The position numbers were made by a program, and so were the translations under genes. DNA of 64,000 nucleotides from Streptomyces sp. SPB162 (GTDB lineage Bacteria > Actinomycetota > Actinomycetes > Streptomycetales > Streptomycetaceae). The DNA is taken from assembly GCF_029504575.1 (NCBI RefSeq), contig NZ_JAQFII010000001.1:434001-498000 (forward strand), given 5' to 3'. Under the pieces are notes generated by a model. The model made no database searches. It saw only the letters and a program-made list of their open reading frames with translations, and was not told where the DNA came from. Shown piece by piece: positions 26,522 through 35,819 of the stretch; position 1 is the stretch's first letter, and each line of letters begins with the position of its first letter.

Positions 26522-27568
26522 ATGTTGGTAGACAGCCCCGCCCACGCACCGGCGGCCGAGAGGGCCGCGCCCCGGCGCCGTGACGCGACCCGCGCCGCCG
26601 GCCTGCTCGCGGCGACCGGCGTCCTGGCGCTGATCGCCCTCGCGAGCATCGCGACCGGCGCCAAACCGATCCCCCTCGACCAGGTCTGGCACGGGCTGTT
26701 CCACAGCACCGGCACGAGTACCGACGTCGTCATCCGTGATCTGCGAGTGCCGCGCACCCTGCTCGGTCTGCTGGTCGGCGCCGGGCTCGGGTTGGCGGGC
26801 GCCGTCATGCAGGCGCTGACCCGCAACCCGCTGGCCGACCCGGGCCTGCTCGGTGTCAATGCCGGCGCCTCCGCCGCCGTCGTCTCGGCCATCAGCTTCC
26901 TGGGCGTCACCTCACTGACGGGGTACGTCTGGTTCGCCTTCCTCGGCGCCGCGGCGGTGTCGGTCCTGGTGTACGCGCTCGGCGGCAGCCGCGGCGCGAC
27001 CCCGGTGCGCCTGGCGCTGGCCGGCACCGCGCTCACCGCCGCGCTCTACGGCTACGTCAACGCCGTCGAGCTGCTGGACAGCGCGGCGCTGGACACCATG
27101 CGCTTCTGGACGGTCGGTTCCCTCGCGTCCGCGACGATGACCGTGGTCGGACAGGTCGCGCCGTTCATCGGCGCCGGAGTGCTACTCGCCCTCGCCCTGG
27201 CCCGCCCGCTCAACGCCGTCGCTCTCGGCGACGACACCGCGCGGGCCCTGGGCGCCTCGCTGACCCGTACCCGTGTGCTGGCGATGGCCGCCGTCACCCT
27301 GCTGTGCGGGGCGGCGACCGCCGCCTGCGGGCCGATCGTGTTCATCGGCCTGATGGTGCCGCACCTCGTCCGCTCGATCACCGGGCCCGACCTGCGCTGG
27401 ACGCTTCCGTACGCGGCGGTCCTGTCGCCCGTGCTGCTGCTCGGCGCGGACATCGCCGGCCGGTTCGTCGCCCGGCCCGGCGAGTTGCAGGCCGGCATCA
27501 TCACCGCCCTCATCGGCGGCCCCGTCTTCATCCACCTCGTACGCCGCCGAAGGATGGCCCAGCTGTGA
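26522..27568 (+). CDS. FecCD-family siderophore ABC transporter permease
   Basis: Integral membrane permease of 348 residues, about ten helices. Family signatures are RDLRVPRTLLGLLVGAGLGLAG, GAVMQALTRNPLADPGLLGVNAGASAAV and the EAA-like loop LGASLTRTRVLAMAAV; the C-terminal GPIVFIGLMVPHLVRSITGPDLR is conserved. The start codon ATG 26522 is only four bases after the iron box, so there is no room for a normal leader with Shine-Dalgarno sequence. Leaderless translation is likely. The gene overlaps the second permease by four bases at 27565. Confidence 0.93.
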   Translation: MLVDSPAHAPAAERAAPRRRDATRAAGLLAATGVLALIALASIATGAKPIPLDQVWHGLFHSTGTSTDVVIRDLRVPRTLLGLLVGAGLGLAGAVMQALTRNPLADPGLLGVNAGASAAVVSAISFLGVTSLTGYVWFAFLGAAAVSVLVYALGGSRGATPVRLALAGTALTAALYGYVNAVELLDSAALDTMRFWTVGSLASATMTVVGQVAPFIGAGVLLALALARPLNAVALGDDTARALGASLTRTRVLAMAAVTLLCGAATAACGPIVFIGLMVPHLVRSITGPDLRWTLPYAAVLSPVLLLGADIAGRFVARPGELQAGIITALIGGPVFIHLVRRRRMAQL

Positions 27569-28598
27569 GAGGTTCCGTACTGCGTACCCGGGGCGGTCTT
27601 TCGATCCGCCTCGACACCCGGGCCGCCGCCGTGGTGCTGCTGCTCCTCGCCGTCGCGGCGGTGCTCTCGGTGGCACTCATCGGCACCGGGGACTACCCGA
27701 TGCCACCGGCCAGGTGCTCGCCACCCTGGCCGGTGGCGGCACCGCCGCCCAGGAGTTCATCGTCCACGACGTGCGGCTGCCGCGCGTCCTGGTCGGGCTG
27801 CTCGTCGGCGCCGCGCTGGCCACCGCCGGCGCGGTCTTCCAGAGCGTCTCCCGCAACCCCCTGGGCAGCCCCGACGTGATCGGCCTCGGTCAGGGCTCCG
27901 CCGCCGGCGCGCTCAGCGTCATCGTGCTCTTCCACGGCGGGACCTACGCCGTCACGGGCGGAGCCGCCGCCGGAGCGCTGGCCTCCGGGACCGCCGTCTA
28001 CCTGCTGGCGTGGAGGCGCGGCATCCACGGCTACCGGCTCGTCCTCGTCGGCATCGGCGCGGCCGCCATGCTCGGCGCCGTCAACAGCTATCTGCTCACC
28101 CGGGCCGATTACGTCGACGCCGCCCGCGCCGTGGTCTGGCTGACCGGGTCGCTCGAAGGGCGCGACTGGAACCAGGTCTGGCCACTGGCCGTCGCCTGCG
28201 CGGTCCTCCTCCCGCTGGTCCTCGGCCACGGCCGGGCCCTGCGCATGATCGAGATGGGCGACGACGCCGCGTACGCGCTGGGAGTGCGGGTGGAACGCAC
28301 CCGGCTGGTCCTGATGCTCGCCGCCGTCCTGCTCACCGCGGCCGCCACCGCCGCGGCGGGCCCGGTCGCCTTCGTCGCCCTCACCGCACCCCAGCTCGCC
28401 CGCCGGCTCACCCGCTCCCCCGGCCCCCATCTGCTGCCCGCCGCCTGCATGGGCGCCGTCCTGCTGGTCGGCGCCGACTGGGCCGCCCAGCGGCTGTTCG
28501 GCGACAGCGTGCTGCCGGCGGGTGTGGTGACCGGGATGCTCGGTGGCGGCTACCTGCTGTGGCTGCTGGTCAACGAACGCAAGGCGGGCCGGATATGA
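27565..28598 (+). pseudogene. Second FecCD-family permease, apparent 1-base frameshift near 27703
   Basis: Second half of the permease heterodimer. From GTG 27565 the frame gives a leader plus first helix, VVLLLLAVAAVLSVALIGTGDYPM, then goes out of frame. The following frame resumes as GQVLATLAGGGTAAQEFIVHD and continues in family register (LGSPDVIGLGQGSAAGALSV, GPVAFVALTAPQLARRL) to 28598. One base is missing in ATGCCACC at about 27700-27706; restoring it gives DYPMPTGQVLATLAG, as in homologues. Either the strain has lost the transporter or the sequence is in error. A GTG at 27714 could start a shortened protein without the first helix. Confidence 0.85.
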
Positions 28599-29473
28599 CC
28601 CCCACGAAGAGCCCCGCCGACCGCCCCACAGGAAAGGACCCCATGCGGCACCGTGCCGGAGCCCCGCGGCTCACCGCCGAGGACCTCACCCTCGCCTACG
28701 ACGAGCGCGTCATCGCCGAGCACCTCTCGGTCGCGATCCCCGACAGCTCCTTCACCGTCATCGTCGGCCCGAACGCCTGCGGCAAGTCCACCCTGTTGCG
28801 TGCGCTGTCGCGCATGCTCAAGCCCACCGCCGGCTCCGTACTCCTCGACGGGCAGGCGATCGGATCGCTCCCCGCGAAGAAGGCCGCGCGGATCCTCGGA
28901 CTGCTGCCCCAGACCTCGGTCGCACCCGACGGCATCACCGTCGCCGACCTCGTCGCGCGTGGCCGCTATCCGCACCAGGGGCTGCTGCGGCAGTGGTCGC
29001 GGGAGGACGAGCGCGTCGTCGAGGAGTCGATGGCAGCCACCGCGGTCGGTGAGCTCGCCGACCGCTACGTCGACGAGCTCTCCGGCGGTCAGCGCCAACG
29101 CGTCTGGATCGCCATGGCACTCGCCCAGCAGACACCGCTGCTGCTGCTCGACGAACCGACGACGTACCTCGACATCCAGCACCAGATCGAGATCCTCGAC
29201 CTCTGCGCCGATCTGCACGAGCAGCAGGGCCGCACACTCGTCGCCGTCCTGCACGACCTCAACCACGCCGCCCGCTACGCCACCCACCTGATCGCGCTGC
29301 GGGACGGTGAGGTCGTGGCCGAGGGCGCGCCGCGGGACATCGTCACCGCGGAACTGGTGGAACGGGTCTTCGGGCTGCGCTGCCAGGTCATCGACGACCC
29401 GGAGACCGGCACCCCCCTCGTCGTCCCCGCCGCGCGCCGCACCCGTAGGGCGGGTGCGGCGGTGAGCGGTTGA
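28595..29473 (+). CDS. Siderophore ABC transporter ATP-binding protein (FecE-like)
   Basis: ATPase subunit of 292 residues. Walker A is GPNACGKSTLLRAL, the Q-loop region is LGLLPQTSVAP, the signature is ELSGGQRQRVWIAMALAQQ, and Walker B/D-loop is PLLLLDEPTTYLD followed by the switch His in VLHDLNHAARYA. The ATG at 28595 overlaps the permease stop. A second ATG at 28643 has a better Shine-Dalgarno sequence (GGAAAGGA four to five bases away) and gives 276 residues, so that start is equally likely. A terminator hairpin lies in the last codons. Confidence 0.94.
   Translation: MTPTKSPADRPTGKDPMRHRAGAPRLTAEDLTLAYDERVIAEHLSVAIPDSSFTVIVGPNACGKSTLLRALSRMLKPTAGSVLLDGQAIGSLPAKKAARILGLLPQTSVAPDGITVADLVARGRYPHQGLLRQWSREDERVVEESMAATAVGELADRYVDELSGGQRQRVWIAMALAQQTPLLLLDEPTTYLDIQHQIEILDLCADLHEQQGRTLVAVLHDLNHAARYATHLIALRDGEVVAEGAPRDIVTAELVERVFGLRCQVIDDPETGTPLVVPAARRTRRAGAAVSG
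29436..29460 (+). terminator. Terminator hairpin inside the 3' end of the ATPase gene
   Basis: GCCGCACCCG at 29436-29445 pairs perfectly with 29451-29460 around a five-base loop. The stem lies within the final codons and 13 bp before the stop, ahead of the convergent oxygenase gene. Confidence 0.55.
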
Positions 29474-29497
29474 GTCAGCAGGGGTCGCTCCGCGGTG

Positions 29498-31021
29498 TCA
29501 CTCGTCCGCGATCCAGCTGCCGTGGAAGCCGAGTGGCACCCGGGCCGGCAGATGGATTCGGGCGAGCGGCTTCCCGGTGAAGTCCTGCGCCGACAGGATC
29601 ACCAGGTCGGACGCCCCGCGATCCGGATTGTGCACGTACGCCAGCGTGTAGCCGTCGTCCTCGGCCGCCGTCGGATGCGGGTCGCAGCCGTGCCGGGAGA
29701 CGAAGACCGCCTCACTGGCCGCGGCGTTCTTCGGCAGCCGGTGCACTTGTGAGGTGCCCCGGAGCAGGTCCTGCTTGATGAGCGCGTTGCTGAAGGACTC
29801 GTCGGGCGGGACGCCGTCGACCGTCTCGTAGGCCGTGAACATCTCGGCGGCGGCGGCCGAGTATCCGTACCGGTGGCGCCGGGCGACCAGCGCTTCGTTG
29901 ATCCGGGGGAACTCCTGCGGACGGTCGTCGAGCAGGGCGAACCGCACCTGGCCGCGCGTCAGGTCGATGGTCCACCGGTTCAGCGACGGTGTGCCGAACG
30001 ACGAGGGGCCGCCGGTGCCCCGACCGCCGACGGAGAAGGGGGCCGGGAAGGTGGTGATGTCCACGACCACCGAGTCGCCTTCGTCGTACGCGTTGAGGGT
30101 GTGCGAGTAGAAGTACGGCGGCACCTCGAACCAGCGGATCCGCCCGCCGTCGCGCGGCAGCACCCCCACCCGTGACGGGTGGTCGTCGTTCCAGACGTAC
30201 GGCACCAGCGCGCCCGCCTCGGCCGCCGCCGGGTCGAACGTGACGGGGATGTCGAAGACGATCACGTACTTCCTGGTGAGCGCGAAGTCGTGCATCATCG
30301 GGCTGTCCGCCACCGGGATCCGGGTGGTCCTGACGACACGTCCCGCGGGGTCGACGACGAGGTGCCGGACGTGGTCCCACGTCGGGTAGTACGTGATGGC
30401 GTGCAGTTCACCGGCGTGCGCGTCGTACTTGGTGTGTGCGGTGTACGGGCCGGTGAGCGTCCCGCCGAAGTCGTACGTGCCGACGGTGTTCAGCTCCTCG
30501 TCGAGCTCGTACGGCAGCGGTCCGCTCTCCTGCAGCGCCAGGACGCGGCCCCGGTGCGCGATCACGTGCGTGTTGTTCGCGAAGTCGTCCGGCGGCACCG
30601 GCCCGTGGTACGGCTCGCCCAGCTTCTTCGCCACGCCCGACGAGCGGATCCACCGGTTGCGGTACCACTCGGCGCGGCCGTCGCGCAGTCTGACACCGTG
30701 CACCATGCCCTCCCCGAGCATGTAGTGGTGCGCGCGGGGGTCCTCCAGACCCAGCACGTTCGGACCGTTCCGCAGGTAGCGGCCGTTCAGTTCGCGGGGG
30801 ATGCGGCCGGTGACCGGCAGGTCGAAGGCCGTCACCTCCTTGGTCACCGGCGCGAAGGCCCCGTGCAGGAACGGGAACCGGTGGTCCCCGCCGCCCCCGC
30901 CCGTGGCCGCGCCGGCCGGTGTCAGGCCGGCGGCCCCGCCGCCCACCATCTGCGCCGCGAACCCTCCCGCGGCCACGATCGCCGCGCTGCGCACTACTTC
31001 CCGTCGCGTGTGACCCGTCAT
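29498..31021 (-). CDS. Carotenoid-oxygenase-family dioxygenase with Tat-like leader
   Basis: Non-haem Fe(II) dioxygenase of the carotenoid-cleavage family, 507 residues from ATG 31021. The N-terminus MTGHTRREVVRSAAIVAAGG has paired arginines and a hydrophobic stretch, so export or membrane association by Tat is plausible. The four iron-binding His are visible in YTAHTKYDAHAGE, MMHDFALTRKY, YFYSHTLNAYDEGDS and the C-terminal LGFHGSWIADE. Also typical are GRYLRNGPNVLG and EGMVHGVRLRDG. Substrates in this family include carotenoids and stilbenes. Just upstream on the same strand is a remnant of an adenylating enzyme. A second family member lies at 44705-46186. Confidence 0.92.
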   Translation of the reverse strand: MTGHTRREVVRSAAIVAAGGFAAQMVGGGAAGLTPAGAATGGGGGDHRFPFLHGAFAPVTKEVTAFDLPVTGRIPRELNGRYLRNGPNVLGLEDPRAHHYMLGEGMVHGVRLRDGRAEWYRNRWIRSSGVAKKLGEPYHGPVPPDDFANNTHVIAHRGRVLALQESGPLPYELDEELNTVGTYDFGGTLTGPYTAHTKYDAHAGELHAITYYPTWDHVRHLVVDPAGRVVRTTRIPVADSPMMHDFALTRKYVIVFDIPVTFDPAAAEAGALVPYVWNDDHPSRVGVLPRDGGRIRWFEVPPYFYSHTLNAYDEGDSVVVDITTFPAPFSVGGRGTGGPSSFGTPSLNRWTIDLTRGQVRFALLDDRPQEFPRINEALVARRHRYGYSAAAAEMFTAYETVDGVPPDESFSNALIKQDLLRGTSQVHRLPKNAAASEAVFVSRHGCDPHPTAAEDDGYTLAYVHNPDRGASDLVILSAQDFTGKPLARIHLPARVPLGFHGSWIADE

Positions 31022-31151
31022 CGCTGAACTCCCCGTGCTCCGTCGGTACGAACTGGCATGCACGAGTCTGCGACGGGAGGGACGGCCAGGTCAGTGGGGT
31101 TGGGCACCCGGCGATGGTGGTGCCAGGCCCCCTATCGGGGAGGGCGGCCGG

Positions 31152-31334
31152 TCACGCGCCGCCGTGGGCGCGCAGGTCCCGCTTCGAAACCTTGCCGATG
31201 CCGGTCTGCGGGAACGCGTCGACGAACTCGACGTGGTCGGGGACGGCGCCGGTGACCAAAGCCGTACGGCCGGCCAGTTCTTGATACTGCACGGGTCGCT
31301 CCCCACCCCGCCCGACCAATGCTGAGGCCTCCAT
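31152..31334 (-). pseudogene. Remnant of an AMP-forming aryl/acyl ligase (C-terminal end)
   Basis: The last 30 codons before the stop encode [20 protein letters not shown] followed by [10 protein letters not shown], which is the A10 motif and C-terminus of an ANL adenylating enzyme; the Lys in GIGK is the catalytic lysine. Everything upstream to 31334 has no family resemblance, and the roughly 500 residues expected before it are absent. It looks like the tail of a deleted ligase, closest in style to aryl-AMP ligases. It lies 130 bp upstream of a carotenoid-oxygenase gene, mirroring the intact ligase-oxygenase pair at 44705-47903. Confidence 0.7.
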
Positions 31335-31385
31335 AGATGATGTGGGGCCCGGGTGGGCGCCTGCGGACGGAACGCGGGACCGCGA

Positions 31386-32165
31386 TCAGGCGGCGCGGCC
31401 GGGTGGGACCGTCGCCCGGTCCCGCGGCACCGCGGGCGCGACATCGGACGGCTGCAGCGACCGGGTGCCCAGGATGTCGGCGACGACGTCCACGGACGAC
31501 CGCATGACGTCGGCGGTGAACCGGCCGCGCCGCACGCCGAGATGGCGCAGCGCCGGACCGTGGTCCCAGACGACGACGGCGGTGGCGCCGAGCAGCAGCA
31601 GCCGCCAGCCGGCCAGGACCAGGACGCGCAGCGCCCCGGGCAGCGCGCCGAGCGCCTCCCGCAGCCGCAGGCAGTGGAAGGGGACGTGCCGCCGCTCGTC
31701 GGCCAGGATCCGCGCCGCGACCTCGCTCACCAGCGGGTCCTCGGTGCCCTCGGCGACAGCCCGGTAGTACCGCAGGGCCACCACCTCGGCGATCATCAGG
31801 ACCAGCAACTCCAAGCGCAGGCCGAGCAGCCGGCGCAGCCGCACGAAGGCCGAGTCGCTCCAGTGGGCCGCGATGGTCGGCATCCCGCCCGCGCCGAGCA
31901 GCAGCGCGAGCAGCCGGGCGTGGTTCTGCTCCTCGGCCACGAACAGCCGGACCGCCGCGGCGTACTCCGGGTCTCCGGCCTCGTCGGCCTTGCGGATCAG
32001 GTTCGCACCGTCGCCGTCCTCACCGACCTGGAAGCGCTGCAGACTGCGGGCGAGGGGGCCCGCCAGGCGCGCACCGCCCGCCCAGTCCGGCTCGCCCCGC
32101 GCGCTCCGGCGCCCGACCTCGGCCTCGAACGCCCGTGTCCAGCCGGCGAATGTGTGCATGCTCAT
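31386..32165 (-). CDS. Ferritin-like-fold protein of unknown function
   Basis: All-helical protein of about 259 residues with a ferritin-like di-iron pattern. Possible iron ligands are FVAEEQNHARLL (ExxH), IAEVVALRYYR and RILADERRHVPFH (a second ExxH); LRLELLVLMIAEV is a long helix. The C-terminal region LVLAGWRLLLLGATAVVVW is hydrophobic. ATG 32165 is favoured over 32159 because of the GAGGTGGGGG sequence before it. Relatives are described only as ferritin-like domain proteins. It is divergent from nothing and convergent with nothing obvious, so context gives no role. Confidence 0.72.
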   Translation of the reverse strand: MSMHTFAGWTRAFEAEVGRRSARGEPDWAGGARLAGPLARSLQRFQVGEDGDGANLIRKADEAGDPEYAAAVRLFVAEEQNHARLLALLLGAGGMPTIAAHWSDSAFVRLRRLLGLRLELLVLMIAEVVALRYYRAVAEGTEDPLVSEVAARILADERRHVPFHCLRLREALGALPGALRVLVLAGWRLLLLGATAVVVWDHGPALRHLGVRRGRFTADVMRSSVDVVADILGTRSLQPSDVAPAVPRDRATVPPGRAA

Positions 32166-32335
32166 GCCGCCCCCACCTCGTACGTGTCCCTGGTGCGATG
32201 ACGGAGAACATAACATTGAACGTGTTCAAATCCTATGCCCGCGCAACGGACGCGCCCGGGCCCGGCCGCATGTCGGCGGCCGGGCCCGGGGAGGCGACCA
32301 CCGGGGGGAGGTGGTCGCCGAGGAGGGAGAGCGGA

Positions 32336-35300
32336 TCAGGTGCCGTAGACCTCGAACTCGTAGATACGGGTGGCGGTGTCGGTGTTCTGGGTGGGCGTGA
32401 TGACGGCGAGACGGGCGTAGCGGGCGGTGGCGGTGAACGAGTCGCTGGTGACGTCGGAGGTGTTGCCGCGCACCTGCGCCACCGTGGACCAGGTGGTGCC
32501 GTCCGTGGAGACCTGCAGATCGAAGTCCTTGGTGTCCCAGCCGGCCGACTCCCCGCCCGCGCCGGCGTGCCGCACGGTGATGGAGCTGAGCGCGTGCGAC
32601 GCGCCGAGGTCGACCTGGAGGGTCTTGGTCCCGGCGGCGCCCGAGCACCACTTGTCGGTGTTGCCCCCGGAGACGCTGCCGTTGACCGCCTTGTCAGGTG
32701 TCTCGGTGGTGGTGCAGGAAGCGGATCCGGTGGCGGGCCGGTTCAGCGCCAGGTTGCTCGGACCGCCGCTGCCGCCCCCGTAGACCTCCAGTTCGTAGAT
32801 GCGCGTCGCGGTCGCCCCGGTGTTCCCCGGCGTGTTGACGGTGAGCCGGACGTAGCGCGCCTGCCGGGCGGAGACGGCGTTGTACGTCCTGCTGGACCGG
32901 GAGCCGGTGACGGTCGCCGCGGCGGTCCACGTCGTGCCGTCGGTGCTGGTCTGGATCGTGTAGGCACCGGTGTTCCAGCCGGTGTTCTCACCGCCGAGAC
33001 CGGCGTGCTTGACGACGAAGGAGTCGACCGACTGCGCGGAGCCGAGATCGACCTGCACCGTCGGCGGCGCCGTGTTGGTGCACCACTTGCTGTTGGTCCG
33101 CAGCGTGCCGTCGACGGCCTTGTCCGCCGACTCCGCCGCCGCGCAGGGGGTCGCGGAGGTGGTCACCGGCTTGCCCAGGGCGAGATTCGCGCCCAGTTCG
33201 GGAGCGGCCGGCACCGAGGTCCCGCCGTCCTGGAACGACGGCGGCACGTCGCCCGCGCCGGTGCCGTAGGTGGCGCTCGGCGTGCCGCCCATCGTGTAGT
33301 TCAGCGTCCCGCCCCCCGCCACGTCCGGGTAGCGCAGGTAGCTGTGACTGGTGGCGGCGCCGTTGACACTCAGGCCCTGGACGTAGCTGCCGGAGCCCGA
33401 GGAGTTGATGGTGATGTCCCCGGCGGCCCGCTGGATCGTGATCGAGGGGAACGTCGGACCGTGCACGGCGAGCGTGTCGGCGCCCGGGGTGGCGGGGTAC
33501 ATGCCGAGCGCGGCCCAGACGTACCAGGCGGAGGTCGCGCCCAGGTCGTCGTTGCCGGGCAGTCCGCCCGGTCCCGTGGTGAACGACTCGGTCATCACCT
33601 TGCGCACCGCGTCCGAGGCGCCGGACGGGTGCCGGGCGAAGTCGTACGCCCACGGCACACCGTGCTCCGGCTCGTTGCCGATGTAGTAGTACGGCCGGCT
33701 CTGCCCGGCGTTGACCTCGGTGAAGTGGTGGTCCAGACGCTGTACGGCGGTCTGCCGGCCGCCCATCGAGTTGATGAGGTCGGCGAAGTCGTAGGTGACC
33801 ATCCACGTGTACTGGGCGGCGTTGCCCTCGGTGAAGGTGGACTGGCTGGCCGGGTCCAGCGGCCAGGGCCAGCTGCCGTCGCTGTTGCGCGGGTGCACGA
33901 AGGCCGACTCGGTGTTGTACGTGTTGCGCCACCACTGGGCGCGCGTCATGTGCGTGTTGTAGCTGCTCGTGTTGCCCAGCGACTTGGCGAACTGCGCCGT
34001 GGCGAAGTCGGAGGCCGAGTACTCCAGCGAGTCCGACGGGTCCCCGTTGATGTAGTGCAGGCTGGTGAACGTGGACTGCCGGCCGCGGATCGCGGTGCCC
34101 TGGATGGTGCCGCCGTTGGAGGACTTCTCCATCAGCGTCAGCGCGGCGGCGGTGTCGAAGTCCCGCGCGCCGAACGCGTACATGCTGCTCACGATGATCG
34201 GGCCGGGATCGCCCGTCATCACGAAGTCCTCGTTGGTCTGCTGCGACCACTTGGGCAGCAGACCGCCCTGCTGGCCGTCGAGGACCATGGACTTGGCGAT
34301 GTCACTCGCCTCGGTCGGCGCGATGAGCGCGATCAGCGCCGCCCAGGAGCGGTAGATGTCCCAGCCGGAGTAGTTCTGGTAGACCGGGCGGGTGGAGTTG
34401 TGCACCGCACCGTCGAAGCCGCGGTAGTCGCCGTTGACGTCGCTGGAGATGTTCGGGCTCTGGAAGACGTGGTAGAGCGCGGTGTAGAACTTCAGCAGCT
34501 CGGTGGCTCCGCCGCTGGGGATCTGGACCCGGTTCAGGATCTGGTTCCAGGAGGTGTCCGCCGCGGTGCGCACGGCGTTGAAGTCCCAGCCGTTGTTCTC
34601 GGTGGTGAGGTTGGTCTTCGCGTTCGCGACGCTGACGTAGGACAGCGCGACCTTGAACTGCACGCTCTGGGCGGCCGTGGTGTCGAAGGTGACGTAGGCG
34701 CCGGTGTTGGTGCCGTTGGCGCTCGCCGAGCCTGCGGTCACCGTGCCGCCGCTCCAGGTGCCGAAGCCGGTGGGCGCCTTGTCGAAGCGGATGTCGAAGT
34801 AGATCTGGTACGTCTTCGACGAGCCGCAGAAGCCGCCCGCGGTGACGCTGCCGGAGACTTCCGAGCCGCTGATCTGGACTGACCCGCTGCGGTTGCCGGT
34901 GGCGCTGCGACTGGTGTTGATCAGCAGCTTCGAGGCGGTGCCGGCGGGGTAGGTGAGCTTACCCATGCCGGTGCGGGTGGTCGCGGTCAGCTCGACGTTG
35001 GTGGCGTACTTGTCCAGCCGGGTCTTGTAGTAGCCGGGCGCCGCGGACTCGTTCGCCTTGGTGTAGCCGGACGCGTAACCGGTCCAGCCGGTGCCCGGCG
35101 AGGTACCCAGCGTGCCCGTGACCGGGAGCATCGGCAGGTCCTCGTTGTTCGAGCAGCCCGCACCGTCGAAGTGGGTCGCGCTGAAGTCCTCGATGGTGGT
35201 GTCGGAGGCGCGGTAGCCGGACGGCGAGGCGGTCGGGGTGTCCGGGCTCAGCTGGACCCCGCCGAACGGGACCACCGCGCCCGGATAGGTGCTCCCGCCG

Positions 35301-35539
35301 GCGCCGCCCGGCACCGGGTTGGGCGCGGTGCTGTCATCGGTGCCGATGAACGGATCGACGTACTGGGTCGGGTTGGACACCGCCGCGTGCGCGGGGGGTG
35401 CGGCGAGGGCGACCGCGCCCACCGCGGTCAGCAGCAGACAGGAGAGGGCCACACCGAGTCTCGGCAACGGGGCAGCCGAGCGGGGAGGCGGATGGACGGC
35501 GGGGGCACCGCGGTGCCGGACGGAATGCGATCGGAGCAC
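32336..35539 (-). CDS. Secreted GH92 alpha-mannosidase with two F5/8-type carbohydrate modules
   Basis: Large exported glycoside hydrolase of 1067 residues. A signal peptide (RLGVALSCLLLTAVGAVALA, ending PPAHA) is followed by the GH92 domain: YVDPFIGTDDS, STYPGAVVPFGGVQLSPDT, EDFSATHFDGAGCSN, QNYSGWDIYRSWAALIAL, YYIGNEPEHGVPWAY and GNDDLGATSAWYVWAALGMY, which contains the catalytic acidic residues. Two discoidin (F5/8-C, CBM32-type) modules follow, each with LxxGKPVT or LNRPATGSAS and RYVRLTV-like cores, ending at YEFEVYGT. GTG 35539 has AAGGTGG upstream. GH92 enzymes are calcium-dependent exo-mannosidases. It is divergent from a sugar importer, with shared AACGTT operators. Confidence 0.93.
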   Translation of the reverse strand: MLRSHSVRHRGAPAVHPPPRSAAPLPRLGVALSCLLLTAVGAVALAAPPAHAAVSNPTQYVDPFIGTDDSTAPNPVPGGAGGSTYPGAVVPFGGVQLSPDTPTASPSGYRASDTTIEDFSATHFDGAGCSNNEDLPMLPVTGTLGTSPGTGWTGYASGYTKANESAAPGYYKTRLDKYATNVELTATTRTGMGKLTYPAGTASKLLINTSRSATGNRSGSVQISGSEVSGSVTAGGFCGSSKTYQIYFDIRFDKAPTGFGTWSGGTVTAGSASANGTNTGAYVTFDTTAAQSVQFKVALSYVSVANAKTNLTTENNGWDFNAVRTAADTSWNQILNRVQIPSGGATELLKFYTALYHVFQSPNISSDVNGDYRGFDGAVHNSTRPVYQNYSGWDIYRSWAALIALIAPTEASDIAKSMVLDGQQGGLLPKWSQQTNEDFVMTGDPGPIIVSSMYAFGARDFDTAAALTLMEKSSNGGTIQGTAIRGRQSTFTSLHYINGDPSDSLEYSASDFATAQFAKSLGNTSSYNTHMTRAQWWRNTYNTESAFVHPRNSDGSWPWPLDPASQSTFTEGNAAQYTWMVTYDFADLINSMGGRQTAVQRLDHHFTEVNAGQSRPYYYIGNEPEHGVPWAYDFARHPSGASDAVRKVMTESFTTGPGGLPGNDDLGATSAWYVWAALGMYPATPGADTLAVHGPTFPSITIQRAAGDITINSSGSGSYVQGLSVNGAATSHSYLRYPDVAGGGTLNYTMGGTPSATYGTGAGDVPPSFQDGGTSVPAAPELGANLALGKPVTTSATPCAAAESADKAVDGTLRTNSKWCTNTAPPTVQVDLGSAQSVDSFVVKHAGLGGENTGWNTGAYTIQTSTDGTTWTAAATVTGSRSSRTYNAVSARQARYVRLTVNTPGNTGATATRIYELEVYGGGSGGPSNLALNRPATGSASCTTTETPDKAVNGSVSGGNTDKWCSGAAGTKTLQVDLGASHALSSITVRHAGAGGESAGWDTKDFDLQVSTDGTTWSTVAQVRGNTSDVTSDSFTATARYARLAVITPTQNTDTATRIYEFEVYGT

Positions 35540-35618
35540 GGAGGACCACCTTGTCGTGGGGGAGGCCGCTCGCCCGCGAGGCCAGCGTCCTGAAGGCACG
35601 GAGGATGCTCGAAGTGCA

Positions 35619-35632
35619 TGTGAACGTTATCA
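35619..35632. promoter_or_regulatory. LacI-family operator, GH92 side
   Basis: TGTGAACGTTATCA fits TGnnAACGTTnnCA exactly, a common LacI/GalR-type operator. It lies 80 bp upstream of the GH92 start and probably overlaps its promoter. The likely ligand-responsive repressor is the LacI protein encoded at 38936-39973. Confidence 0.7.
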
Positions 35633-35785
35633 ATCGAAACAGGATTCTTGAGGTGTCCCTGACTGCCTGTCAAGAGTGCCCGCAGAGCCGCGGAACCCGG
35701 GATTTCCCGGCCCTGGACGGCTGAAAGGCGGCCTTGCGCGGAGTATTGACACATCATCAGGCCAGGCCCACAATCCGGGAATCGC

Positions 35786-35799
35786 TGCGAACGTTACCA
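35786..35799. promoter_or_regulatory. LacI-family operator, importer side
   Basis: TGCGAACGTTACCA is a second exact TGnnAACGTTnnCA site, 21 bp before the ATPase start codon and just before its GGGGAGG ribosome site. This position would block transcription of the importer operon when bound. Confidence 0.7.
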
Positions 35800-35819
35800 A
35801 GGCACGGGGAGGTTTCCCG

